DNA from: Diaporthe sp. PMI_573
Taxonomy: Eukaryota; Ascomycota; Sordariomycetes; Diaporthales; Diaporthaceae
Length of the DNA stretch: 42,042 nucleotides
Assembly: GCA_021399435.1 (NCBI GenBank)
Contig: JAJTUP010000178.1
Span: 1 to 42,042, forward strand
Reading direction: 5' to 3'
The first letter of the stretch is position 1; each line of letters begins with the position of its first letter. Shown piece after piece: positions 19,470-28,480 of this stretch. The notes under the pieces were generated by a model, which ran no database searches, was not told the DNA's origin, and saw nothing but the letters and a program-made list of their open reading frames with translations. The translations under genes were made by a program, and so were the position numbers.

Positions 19470-19487
19470 GCTGGTCCGCTGCGGGCT
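19470..19487 (-). repeat. Right inverted repeat of the candidate transposon
   Basis: Reads GCTGGTCCGCTGCGGGCT on the plus strand; its reverse complement matches 14926-14943 at 15 of 18 positions and contains CCG-N3-CGG. Lies 51 bp after the stop of the six-cysteine gene. Confidence 0.45.
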
Positions 19488-19839
19488 CGCTGCGGCGACT
19501 GTATCTTCCCTGTCACTCGCAAAAATCAAGAAATTCAAGCTGAGGTACCTAGGCCAATGTACTGCGGGTCAGCGCGAATATGTCTCTAACCTTATTTGGC
19601 ACCTGCGTGGTGATTTTGGGGGTTTTGCAACAGTGACCCCTATAGCCTGCCGTACTCACTCCTTATTTGCCTGAATTACTAGCACGCTCGCTACCCCAAA
19701 GGAGGTGGCTGCTGTTGAGGTAGGCATGCAGACGGGCGACATCTGCTGCGTCCCGTATTGCCACGGGTACGTTTGGCCTCGGGTTGCCTAATAGGGAGAT
19801 GCATGGACGGGACCAAAAGCGGAGGCTGGTTTGGCCTGC
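19488..19839. other. Intergenic region upstream of the BIR gene
   Basis: No gene is supported here. A minus-strand ORF (19917-19663) overlaps the 5' end of the BIR gene and has no recognisable motif. Probably contains the promoter of the BIR gene. Confidence 0.4.
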
Positions 19840-20511
19840 ATGCACAGTCTCTGTTGCCTTCGCTGGAGGTCTCTCACTGACCTCGGACCAGGACGGGACA
19901 CTGCCAGATTCCAACATTCACTTGGAGTGTTGTTCAGTACTTATGTTCCAGATGCGGTCTGGGCGTTAAACTATGAAGAAGGCCACCCGAAGCTACCAGA
20001 AATACCGAAAAGAATGCTAGAAAGGCTTCGAAAATCTCTGCGCAGGCCTGAGGAAATTTCCCTGAAGGGGCCGCACACAGACAAGAGAATACTGGACTCT
20101 CTTGAGCAGACCTTTACTCGTGACGGGCACTGGGATGAGGAGCAGAAGCCTAGCGCCAAGGCGATGTCACTGGCCGGTTTTCTGTACAGGCCTGTGCTGC
20201 ACAAAGGACTTCCCGATAATGCCCGGTGCTATAGCTGTGGAGTCGAACTGTACACCTGGAAAATGGACGATGACCCCCTGGAAGAGCACAGGTTGGCTTG
20301 CCAGCGAGAAGGGATTGATTGTTCCTTTATGAACTCGAACTCGAAATTAGCTGGGAAGTTGTATGACCCATGCCACGATTCCCATCATCACTTAGACATC
20401 ACAAATGGTTCACGCCGCGAGCGGGAATGCAGGTACTTGTGGAGTTTGGGCAGAATTCCAAGACCTCTCCTAGGAACTTTAAAATACACTGTAGCCACAA
20501 CTTTTGGTTGA
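19840..20511 (+). CDS. Single BIR-domain protein (IAP-repeat type)
   Basis: BIR domains bind zinc and act in inhibitor-of-apoptosis and survivin/Bir1-type proteins. Here LDSLEQTFTRDGHWDEEQKP, then AMSLAGFLYRPVLHKGLPDN, then ARCYSCGVELYTWKMDDDPL, EEHRLAC and IDCSFM show the fold: Gly of AGF, C-x2-C-x16-H and a final Cys. The final spacing (Cys at +4 and +10 after His) is longer than usual. The protein is ~223 residues if started at ATG 19840; a later in-frame ATG near 20014 would still keep the whole BIR. Fungal Bir1 proteins are much longer with two BIRs, so this is a compact or truncated relative. It converges on the HET gene at 21287. The exact start is uncertain; an upstream intron is possible. 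Confidence 0.7.
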   Translation: MHSLCCLRWRSLTDLGPGRDTARFQHSLGVLFSTYVPDAVWALNYEEGHPKLPEIPKRMLERLRKSLRRPEEISLKGPHTDKRILDSLEQTFTRDGHWDEEQKPSAKAMSLAGFLYRPVLHKGLPDNARCYSCGVELYTWKMDDDPLEEHRLACQREGIDCSFMNSNSKLAGKLYDPCHDSHHHLDITNGSRRERECRYLWSLGRIPRPLLGTLKYTVATTFG

Positions 20512-21286
20512 GAGCAAGTTCAAAAATACATACTTTAACAAGTGATACAAGATACCGACGAGAGCTTACAGTACAGTATTTGAGCTCGAATTTCTGCGTC
20601 TCGCCGCGAAGTATATACTTCTTTTAAATATGGACACAAATGAGAACACTAATGATAGCATTGCTCTAAGTTTGAAAGTGATACAGTTCATACATGCGTG
20701 ATGCACCGTATTGTCGCGTAGGTCCGACGCTATCACGTGCGCTGCTGCGTTTTAATGGCTGGATTCCACGTCCACTTGCGAAACCTGTGTAGTATTAATC
20801 CATACCCACCACCATCAGTTACTTCAAACAGCACTAATCGCAAGCGCTGGCCCTCATTATCGCGGAGTAGGAGCAGAACCAAAGCCGAAGAATATGGTAC
20901 TAATTCTGACGCTTGTCACTTTAGGTCCGGTAATCGTCTGTAGCCGCCGCCGGTTTCCCTTACGCTGATGATGTAGACGTAGAGGCTTGTGTAGACGATT
21001 CCTATTTTACTGCTTGTTTTGGATATGTTCGACTCTTAGCTGACACGCTCTAAATGTCGCCCGAGGACTGACTGCGCAGAACTGCCATCTTAAGATAAAG
21101 TGGCTAGGGGTTATGATTGAATTGCTTATACTCTACAGTAGTATCCGATGGTATATACGTCCGAACACTTTTAAGCCCTGTTGCCGAAACCAAGGTAGGA
21201 AACTGAAAATGCATCTGAGCACGAGTTCCCCTTCAAAATTCCGTGATGATTTTTTGGCTGGGGATAGAAGGGCGGGAAGGCATGAC
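20512..21286. other. Convergent intergenic region
   Basis: Lies between the 3' ends of the BIR and HET genes. Moderately AT-rich near 20520-20700. No ORF with a recognisable motif; probably terminators and decayed sequence. Confidence 0.4.
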
Positions 21287-23484
21287 TCATCCCAAAATAA
21301 CTGGGACTCTCTCATGGTGTTGCGCCAACCAAGCCGACTTGTATACTCTCCCAACCCCTTTCCGATACGCAACCTCATCTTTCCGCTCGATCCACAAGAC
21401 ATTTAAGACTGCCTCTCCATGTTGTACCGCTTCGGATATCGCAATGACTTCACAGAGACCGTCATTATTATGCGCTTTGGTGATCCGATTAATCGACTCA
21501 CAAGATCTGAGCACGCCAGCGCAGTCTCCAGATTGTCCGCGCAAGATAGCATACGTGTCCTGAGGCGGCTCGAGAAAAGGAAAGAAGCTTCTCAGGGTCC
21601 TGGTGCGTAGTAGAGGGCAAATGTACTTAATGGGAAAGGGGGACATGTTATCTTCCTCATTTTCTGGATCTATTGCATTCTCTGCCATCGCGAGCTCTCC
21701 AGATTCATTCGTGAGTTGCTGCATTTCGGGCGGCTTGACTGGCTGCCAATGTTTCTTGGTACTCTCCCAGCATTGCCAGTCGGCAAGCGGTCGCATGTCA
21801 GGATCTGGAAAAGATATTGGTCCCTCCCACCTGGCCCAACTCCACGTCGGCGGCAGGCTCTTCTCGTGCCCTTGCCTTAGAGCCTGTCGTTTCGTCATCG
21901 GAGTTTCACTATACCAGAGTAGACCAGCTTCAAAGAATATGGCCGGCAAGCCACCGATAAACCCTCCGACGAAAGCTGTGCTTAGCGTGTGAAGAATACC
22001 GCTGAATGCATACAATGCATCTTCTGGGTAGGTCAAAGCCCGGTGGTTATACTGTGCCACGTGGCTGGCGTAGTCTTCAAAGTTGGCCGGTCGCCTAAAT
22101 GAGAAACCCTGGGCAATGACTTCTGTGTTCTTCTGGCACTGGCCCTCGGCCACTTCAATCCCTTCGAACCACACCGAGCAATGGCACTCCCATGCGACAT
22201 GGCTGTCTCCGAATATAAGCAATCGCCTAGAGTAGATCTGTTCTTGGAAAGTCCACGCTCTCTTACACCAAGTAGAGCGCTGAAGCTCCGAATGGAGATG
22301 TTGGACGTGTTGATGCAGTCTGGTTCGCCGATAAGGCGAGAGTCGCGTCTCCCGACTCATAGGAAGTGATGATAAATGCTCGATGCCACGAAGGCCTCTG
22401 GAGGCCACCCCTTCTGCTGCAACTATTGTGACACATGCATTCGCATAGATGGATCCCATGAAACGTAGTTGCTCTTGCTTCTCCTCTTCGTCATCCTGGA
22501 TAATGCATAACGTGTCCACCCATAGAAAGCCGATACCAAGTAGCTGAGCGACCTTGATAACGTGTCGGACCGTTGTTGGGATCACTGGCGTCCATCGCTG
22601 AAGGCCAGGTCCAGGCGGAATTTGGTTTGAGCTGTCTTGGAGAAACGAAACCATGGAGCCCGCTTGCTGCAAGAAATCAACGTTGCGCTTGACGGTCTGG
22701 AACGGCGTTCCCATTCCCCACACATAACTCAACGCTGCATACCGTTGTCGCGGTAGTCCTGGAACCAGACACAGGCGCTCTACGTCTATTAGCCACTTGG
22801 GATGGTGCGTAAACGACGTCTCTCCCTCAAGTGAGAGTTGGCAGTGGGATGCATGATGCTTGTCGCAGTGGTCAATCCACAGACGTAGCTCGCTCATATC
22901 AATCCACTTGCCGATTTGCTTCGGTGGCCAGGGTCGATCTTCCAAGTCCTCTAATACATTCATGTAGAGCTGAGGCGGGGCGGGTCGGTGCGATGCTTCC
23001 GGTCTAGGGTGGGTTAGAAAACCAGTCGGATTCCCCAAGAACATGGAATGCCCACCTACTTTCCAAACTCGTACAACTCGTGGAGACGCCCTTGCAATAG
23101 TCCATCGGCTGTCGCTACGAGATCTGTCATCTCGACAATGCCAAGTGGCCAGGTGCGGCCCGACACGTGGCGGTAAGGAAGTTGGTCGGAAGAGCCACTT
23201 TTATTAAGATTGGATTGCAGCTCGTGTAAGAAACAGACTATACTCTGAATGTAAAGCTGCAGCTCTGATCTGTGTCCAGGTACACCGGATCTGACCACGA
23301 ATCGAGAGACCTCAAAGACCTTGCGACGTAGTTTTCCAAGGATCTGCGCAAAAAGGTCGGCATATTCTGATTCCTTTATGGCTTGCGTCCGCCAAAACGA
23401 AAGCGCCGAAAGAATGCCATCAGATAAGGGACCCAAGGACGCGGCCTCGCTGACCACGTCCTCTTTAGACGAGTTATTTTGCAT
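21287..23484 (-). CDS. HET-domain protein with helical N-terminal region
   Basis: HET proteins mediate heterokaryon incompatibility and regulated cell death in ascomycetes. Exon 1 is 23484-23060 (ATG confirmed) and exon 2 is 23003-21287, joined over a 56-nt intron (GTAGGT donor, TTCTAAC branch, CCTAG acceptor), giving ~713 residues. Residues 1-140 are helical without a known domain (DGILSALSFWRTQAIKESEY, LYIQSIVCFLHELQ). The HET core begins after a cysteine/histidine-rich lead and shows RYAALSYVWG, IPTTVRHVIKVAQLLGIGFL, WVDTLCIIQDD, GSIYANACVTIVAAEG and WCKRAWTFQE, in family order. The C-terminal ~250 residues include ALTYPEDALYAFSGIL and PTWSWARWEGPISF, also typical. No break is visible, so it is probably functional. 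It is convergent with the BIR gene. Confidence 0.9.
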
Positions 23485-23513
23485 GGAGGAGTTGGCTTGC
23501 CGGAAACGAAAGG

Positions 23514-23925
23514 TGTGGCCTGTGGATTTTGGATTGTGGCCGTGAAAGTTATGGCCCAGAGAATGTGGTGTTAAGAGGAGGGCGCGGAAAAAGAACCTTT
23601 CGTCACTTCGTTCCTCAAGGCATAGTAGTGCGGGAAAATTTTTCAGTGAGGGGTAATAGCCATTAATACCTAAGATTTTGTAAGCGTGGCCGTGTGTGGC
23701 CTGTGAATTAAGGCTGATAAGGGGGAGAGGGCGCGGAAGAAAGACCTTTTGAGTTCCTCAGGGCGTTCTAAAAGCGGTCAAAGCTTGGCAAGCTATGGCT
23801 TTGTGGCGCACGCGTAAGGCGCAGCTCGCATGGATCACTTTGCGGCTCAAGCTTTTTTTTTCTATGGCAAGCAGGGCACAGGAGACCGGACCCTACGGGC
23901 CCGCCATCAAGCCTTCGGAACGAGT
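23514..23925. repeat. Two copies of a GTGGC-rich unit plus hairpin, left of the Helitron
   Basis: Units near 23514-23620 and 23685-23765 share GTGTGGCCTGTGRATT, GAGGGCGCGGAARAARR and GTTCCTCARGG. At 23878-23925 follow AGGAGACCGG, a small hairpin (CCC-TAC-GGG, 23888-23902) and CCTTCGGAAC. All three parts recur, same order and strand, at 31510-31757 right of the Helitron genes. Confidence 0.6.
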
Positions 23926-24434
23926 CTTTCAGTTTGTGGGCTTGATGAAGGTCTACAGTTTGAGATGAGATGTCGCGGGCACATCATGGTTGTGGCTAAT
24001 AAGCGCACGGACCATTGAAGTGTTTTGAAGATTGTATTAGATTGGCGCCTGTCTGCGGATAGAAGGGAGTTTGCTCCTCGTTATAACAATGTGTGGCTTG
24101 TGGCGGTGAAAACATCAAGAATGGACAAACGCCCCCGCACGATGACGAAGCGAGCAAGAACAAGATCATCAAGACTTCAATCAATAAGATCATCAATTTG
24201 TAACCCACAATCTACTGAATTCACCCCTACCCCATCGCGTATCCAACAGATTGCATCCAGCGCACGGACCAAGGAGATTCTCTCTTATCCCATCTCATCA
24301 TCATGATTCCAGTTCAATTCAGCAACCATTGATGGTGTTGAGATGAATACCCTTGAGAACTACGAGAAATCCAGGCAGTAGACATCACGCTGAACCCTCC
24401 ACCCGCTGAGAACCCATTGATCCACGGACATGCA

Positions 24435-26765
24435 TCACAAACGCTGGCCCTCATAAATTCGTTTCGTCTCCGCCGCTAAGTTCTTGAGTCTCTGCGTGGC
24501 ATCTACCATGGTCTGGTCCAGCCTGTTACCGATGAAATCCTGGGGCCGTACAGGGCTGAGAAGCTTGATACCTTGAAGCGTCTTACATCTGGACAACTGC
24601 ACATAGAGACTGGTAAAATCGCACTTGGAGGGTTCGCCATTAGTCATACGATTTCCCCTCAGCTCCAAGAGAACCTCGGCAAACGTTTTGGACTGGGACT
24701 TATAGTCGGTAAGAACAAAGGCGGGGACAACTGGCAGTCCCCGCCGGGTGCATTTCGTCGACAAGAACTTGAAGTGGGAATCGGTTGGATCAAGGGTGTG
24801 CGAGGTTGGGCGGATGAGCACCATCGCCGCTGGGAGGGCGGGGACCGCCAAACTCGCCGTCTCGCTCGACTGTAATAAGATGCCTAGCGGTGGGCCGAAG
24901 TGGATGGTGACGTCGTCCGCAAGATGGTATCCCGGGTGTTTCGGATCGGGGATGATGTCTGCTGCAGTAAATTCTGCGCCATTGACAACCTTTAATCCGG
25001 TGTATATATTCTTGTTGACAACCACAGGCATCCCCTGGGCATAGAAGAAGAGGCCTGGGACCTTGCACTTAGAGTCGTCCCCTTGCTCGACCGCCTGCGC
25101 GATCTCATACTGGGACAGGCCGGCTCTTCTCCAGGTATGGGTCGACACGAAGACGGAGATGTGCCTCTCGTTGAAGCGCGCCCAGTCCACAATGGCTTCC
25201 ATATTGAGGCTCCATCGGTTGCGGTTAAGAGGTGTTATAGCGCGCAAGCCGTTACTGAAGGTAATATCGGAGCGGTCGACCAGCTTTGTATTCAGCAGGT
25301 GCAGATCTTGCCATGTCTGGGTGCCGTGTCGCACTCTGTCCAGAAGAGCCCCTAGCTCGGGGTCGTCTCGTGCGCGGACCTGTTCTTCGAGAAGAACCAC
25401 GGTCTTGAACATCAGCCAGAGACTGAAGCCGCGGTGGTGAGAAATCGTGGCTTGGCTCACAGGGGCGGAGACGGGATTCGCCATTCGGTCTACCAGGAGG
25501 CTAGTCTCCCGTACTGGGGCGAACTGATAAAAGTCACCCATCAAAAGAACAACAGGAAGACCGCCAAAGGCCTTACCTGAGCAGTCGCGGAGCGACTGGA
25601 GACGACAGCTGGCCTCGTACAGAGTAGCACCTCCAAGCATGCTAACTTCATCGATCACAAGGACCAGTTTCTGCTTCCACACCCACTTCTTGGCCTCCGA
25701 GAAAAGTGGGAGTTGCTTGTCGGGGGAGCGCCGGGTATCCAGTCCACAGGCGGAATGTAATGTCGTGCCTCCGATCTGCGCAGCTGCACTACCTGATGTT
25801 CCCGTGATCTGGAGAAGATGTGGTTGGCCTCTCGCCGAAAAGACCCATTTCAGGGCCTCAATGATCCTGGATTTTCCCGTACCGCCCGGCCCTCCGGTGT
25901 ACTGGAGATGTTGACCCGCCGAGTCGGGGTCCGCTGAGTACCTGTCTAAAAACCTGCACACAAGTTGAAGAGCCATTGTCTGCAGAGAGTTGAGGGTATA
26001 GTTCGACGCGGCAAGGCGTCCTAATCCCGCAAAGCTTGTTGCCATATTAACGTCAACGAGCATCCGAGGACCCTGTGCGACTGGGTCCTGACTTCGACGC
26101 GGTAGGGGAATCTCCGTATCATAGTTGCGAGCAAGCATATCATCTATGTCGTCGTTAGGTGTGTGATGTCGGCCACCCTGTGGACCAGTCTCGATCTCGT
26201 CCAGCATCTGGAGATGGAGCATCTCCTGGGCCTTCGCAGCGGCTTGGACATCCTCCACGGACAGGGTCTGAACGTGGCATAGGGGAGCGTCCTGAGCGCG
26301 GCGGATTTGCTGATAGAAGCCCTCGGGACGCTGCATGAAAGGCTTATCGTCCGACGCCGAAGTCTCTTCCAGAAGATCGCGCATGAAATTCGTCAAGGCT
26401 GGGGAGCCTCTCGTGGCGTCGGAATCTCGCACGGCGTTCTGCAGAGTGTGGAGCACAGCCGCAAAATTCTGGTGATGCTCAGCGATTGTTGCACGCTCTT
26501 CACCATCGTCTCCCTCATCAAGAGGGAAGTCCGCGTCGACGGTGTCGTCGCCTTCTGACCGGCTGGCCCAGAGCCTTGCGTCTTTGCGCGCGTCCTCGGC
26601 TGACTTGCTGAGAAGGGAGATGTTGGAGACGTGAGAACGCAGCCGGCGACAGAGAGAAGCCTCGTATCCGAGCCATATATCGGCGATGTCGCCATGGGTG
26701 TTGGAAAGGAAGCGCTCCCAAGGCACGAATAGGGCCAGATGGAGAACTGAGTTTCTGCTCGGCAT
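24435..26765 (-). CDS. Helitron PIF1-type helicase segment
   Basis: This 776-codon ORF is the C-terminal part of the Helitron protein, which unwinds DNA during rolling-circle transposition. Near the N-terminus, LLSKSAEDARKDARLWASRS is a typical fungal Helitron linker. SF1 helicase motifs follow: Walker A GGPGGTGKSR (~291-300), TGTSGSAAAQIGGTTLHSA (~321-339), Walker B LVLVIDEVSML (~367-377), MGDFYQFAPV (~409-418) and, near the C-terminus, FTSLYVQLSRCKTLQGIKLL. The ATPase residues are intact. The ORF starts at an ATG but is probably not an independent gene: just upstream the frame from the Rep ORF ends, and HAEQ in a third frame joins well to NSVLHLALFVPWERF, which points to indels near 26765-26790. 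Confidence 0.9.
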   Translation of the reverse strand: MPSRNSVLHLALFVPWERFLSNTHGDIADIWLGYEASLCRRLRSHVSNISLLSKSAEDARKDARLWASRSEGDDTVDADFPLDEGDDGEERATIAEHHQNFAAVLHTLQNAVRDSDATRGSPALTNFMRDLLEETSASDDKPFMQRPEGFYQQIRRAQDAPLCHVQTLSVEDVQAAAKAQEMLHLQMLDEIETGPQGGRHHTPNDDIDDMLARNYDTEIPLPRRSQDPVAQGPRMLVDVNMATSFAGLGRLAASNYTLNSLQTMALQLVCRFLDRYSADPDSAGQHLQYTGGPGGTGKSRIIEALKWVFSARGQPHLLQITGTSGSAAAQIGGTTLHSACGLDTRRSPDKQLPLFSEAKKWVWKQKLVLVIDEVSMLGGATLYEASCRLQSLRDCSGKAFGGLPVVLLMGDFYQFAPVRETSLLVDRMANPVSAPVSQATISHHRGFSLWLMFKTVVLLEEQVRARDDPELGALLDRVRHGTQTWQDLHLLNTKLVDRSDITFSNGLRAITPLNRNRWSLNMEAIVDWARFNERHISVFVSTHTWRRAGLSQYEIAQAVEQGDDSKCKVPGLFFYAQGMPVVVNKNIYTGLKVVNGAEFTAADIIPDPKHPGYHLADDVTIHFGPPLGILLQSSETASLAVPALPAAMVLIRPTSHTLDPTDSHFKFLSTKCTRRGLPVVPAFVLTDYKSQSKTFAEVLLELRGNRMTNGEPSKCDFTSLYVQLSRCKTLQGIKLLSPVRPQDFIGNRLDQTMVDATQRLKNLAAETKRIYEGQRL

Positions 26766-26786
26766 GTGAGATGAGGCTTGGAATCA

Positions 26787-28448
26787 TCAGTGCGGACGAG
26801 CAGCGTACCGTCTGAAATACACCGGGTGCTCGTCCCGGTGGTCGTCGCTGATGAATCCTTGGAAGATCGGCACAGCGTACTCGTGAGGTCGGCGGAGCTT
26901 TTGGAGCCAGTTATAGCATTCTGGAGAGGGCCCCTCGAGAGAGATGTGGTTTTCGTCCTCGTCCCGGCCACGGTTACGGACCAGACTAACCATGGACATG
27001 TAATCGTAAGGCATATCCCTCTCAGGACATGGCCTCTGTAGGCGTAAGCGTCTAAGCACAACAGGGTCTCGGCCGCCCTCCCTGAGCTGCACCGTTTCTG
27101 GTGGCTCTTCCCCCTCCGTTTCCTCGCCAGCCTGGCGGCGGAGGTGCCTCCATCTCCGAAAGATCGCCCAATACAGTGCGGTCAGGTTTAGGAAGGACCA
27201 GTGCGGGACGTTGGTAAAGTCTGTCTGGTAGCCGAGCATATGGTAACATACCTCCACGGCGGAGAGCTGTCTCTCGGAAAATATCCGATTCGCCACCCTC
27301 ATCAGAAACTGACGACTCTGGTTCAGCACAGCAGGTCGCTGGGCGCCCTGGTCGCCTGTTGCGGATACGTCATGCCTCGACGCGGCATCTTCGCGAAGCT
27401 GTCGGAAGACTTCGGCCGCGTGGGCAATTCGTCTCCACATGGGCGTGTCCAACTTCGTGGCATAGTTGGTGATATAAAATACCATGGCCAGGCCCTTGGT
27501 CCTCGTCAGGATCATGGATACATCGTGGTTGTGCCGGAGGCCGACCGCCATCGCTTTGTTATACCGGTTGACGAGCGGGTGGTTGCGACGGATGGTGAGC
27601 AGGTCGTCATCGCTCAGCCCCGTGGCATCAACGATCTTCCAGGGCGCTTTGAACTGGCAAGCCGTTCGCCTGTACTTGCCTGGGTCGTGATTTGCGAGGC
27701 CCTTCAGAGAATACTTGATGCAAGTATAGGTGTGGGAATGGACCTGGCAGCAGTACGCGATGAAGTTGGACTCGGCGTCAAAGGCCGCAGTGAGAGCCTC
27801 GGTGTCGTTCATCATCTCCTCGACCGGGTGGATCGGCTTCCGCTCCTGGCGGAGAGCCTTTCCAGCGTCCTCATCCAAGCACTCGTGAAAGACCGAGTCC
27901 ATGTAGCGCACCACTCGGGCACGGTACTCTTCTTCTCGAGGGTCGGCGATGTCGTCAACGAGCAACGGCAGCTCCATGTTGCCGTGTAACCACAGGAGTC
28001 CGTGCAAGTGCAGACTGCCACGATCGTTCGTCTCTACCGTTGCATAGTAATGGCTGACCTTCCCAAAGACGGATTCTTGGCCTGTTCTGACGTATTTTTC
28101 GAAGAACAGAGAAATTTCTCTGTGGTGGAAGATGGCCGAGCTGACCGGATCCATGGTACTGAGGGCGATCCTGTCGTATCTTCCCCGGAGATCCGCTAAA
28201 AGCTCTTTCGCCGTGTGGTAATCGTGGAGCCTGTGGATGGAGAGCCTCATCTTGACCGGGTTGTTGATGTCGTTGGGGTTGATGGTGATCCAAATCGCGG
28301 GCGTACCGGCCCAGATGTCAATTGCTTGTATCCTTCTGCGCATGAGCAGCCGCGTTTCGTTGGAGAGCGGCTGTGCATGGCCAAAGATGGACAACTCACG
28401 GAGCAAAAACGCCACGTCTGCGTCCGTCGTCGTTCTCGTTTCTCGCAT
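26787..28448 (-). CDS. Helitron HUH replication-initiator (Rep) segment
   Basis: This 553-codon ORF carries the Helitron Rep domain, which nicks DNA and forms a tyrosine-DNA bond. IWITINPNDINNPVKM is a family block (~52-67). The HUH motif is GSLHLHGLLW (~144-153, His 147 and 149). The paired tyrosines are in FYITNYATK (Tyr 325 and 329). A Cys/His cluster (AYCCQVHSHTYTC) lies at ~231-243. All catalytic residues seem present. The frame continues upstream in phase (RVYATLTGDRLKRAEDEM), and the preceding ORF connects to it only through a one-base shift near 28530-28535. It ends at 26787 without joining the helicase frame. So the sequence is one long gene broken twice rather than separate cistrons. 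Confidence 0.9.
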   Translation of the reverse strand: MRETRTTTDADVAFLLRELSIFGHAQPLSNETRLLMRRRIQAIDIWAGTPAIWITINPNDINNPVKMRLSIHRLHDYHTAKELLADLRGRYDRIALSTMDPVSSAIFHHREISLFFEKYVRTGQESVFGKVSHYYATVETNDRGSLHLHGLLWLHGNMELPLLVDDIADPREEEYRARVVRYMDSVFHECLDEDAGKALRQERKPIHPVEEMMNDTEALTAAFDAESNFIAYCCQVHSHTYTCIKYSLKGLANHDPGKYRRTACQFKAPWKIVDATGLSDDDLLTIRRNHPLVNRYNKAMAVGLRHNHDVSMILTRTKGLAMVFYITNYATKLDTPMWRRIAHAAEVFRQLREDAASRHDVSATGDQGAQRPAVLNQSRQFLMRVANRIFSERQLSAVEVCYHMLGYQTDFTNVPHWSFLNLTALYWAIFRRWRHLRRQAGEETEGEEPPETVQLREGGRDPVVLRRLRLQRPCPERDMPYDYMSMVSLVRNRGRDEDENHISLEGPSPECYNWLQKLRRPHEYAVPIFQGFISDDHRDEHPVYFRRYAARPH

Positions 28449-28480
28449 CTCGTCCTCGGCTCTTTTCAGCCGGTCCCCCG

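Larger units (their letters stand above)
14926..19487. mobile_element. Candidate three-gene integrase-type transposon
   Basis: About 4.6 kb bounded by an imperfect inverted repeat: AGTCCGCAGCGGATTAGC at 14926-14943 and the reverse complement of AGCCCGCAGCGGACCAGC at 19470-19487 (15 of 18 match; all three differences are C/T transitions). Inside are three tightly packed genes: a C-x2-C protein (+), a DDE integrase-type transposase (-) whose stop abuts that of the first gene, and a divergent six-cysteine protein (+). The true outer ends and target-site duplication are not resolved; similarity outside the 18 bp is weak. Confidence 0.5.

Noticed and set aside
27201..27989. 262-codon plus-strand ORF inside the Helitron
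   Set aside because: Antisense shadow of the Rep ORF, which has clear catalytic motifs.
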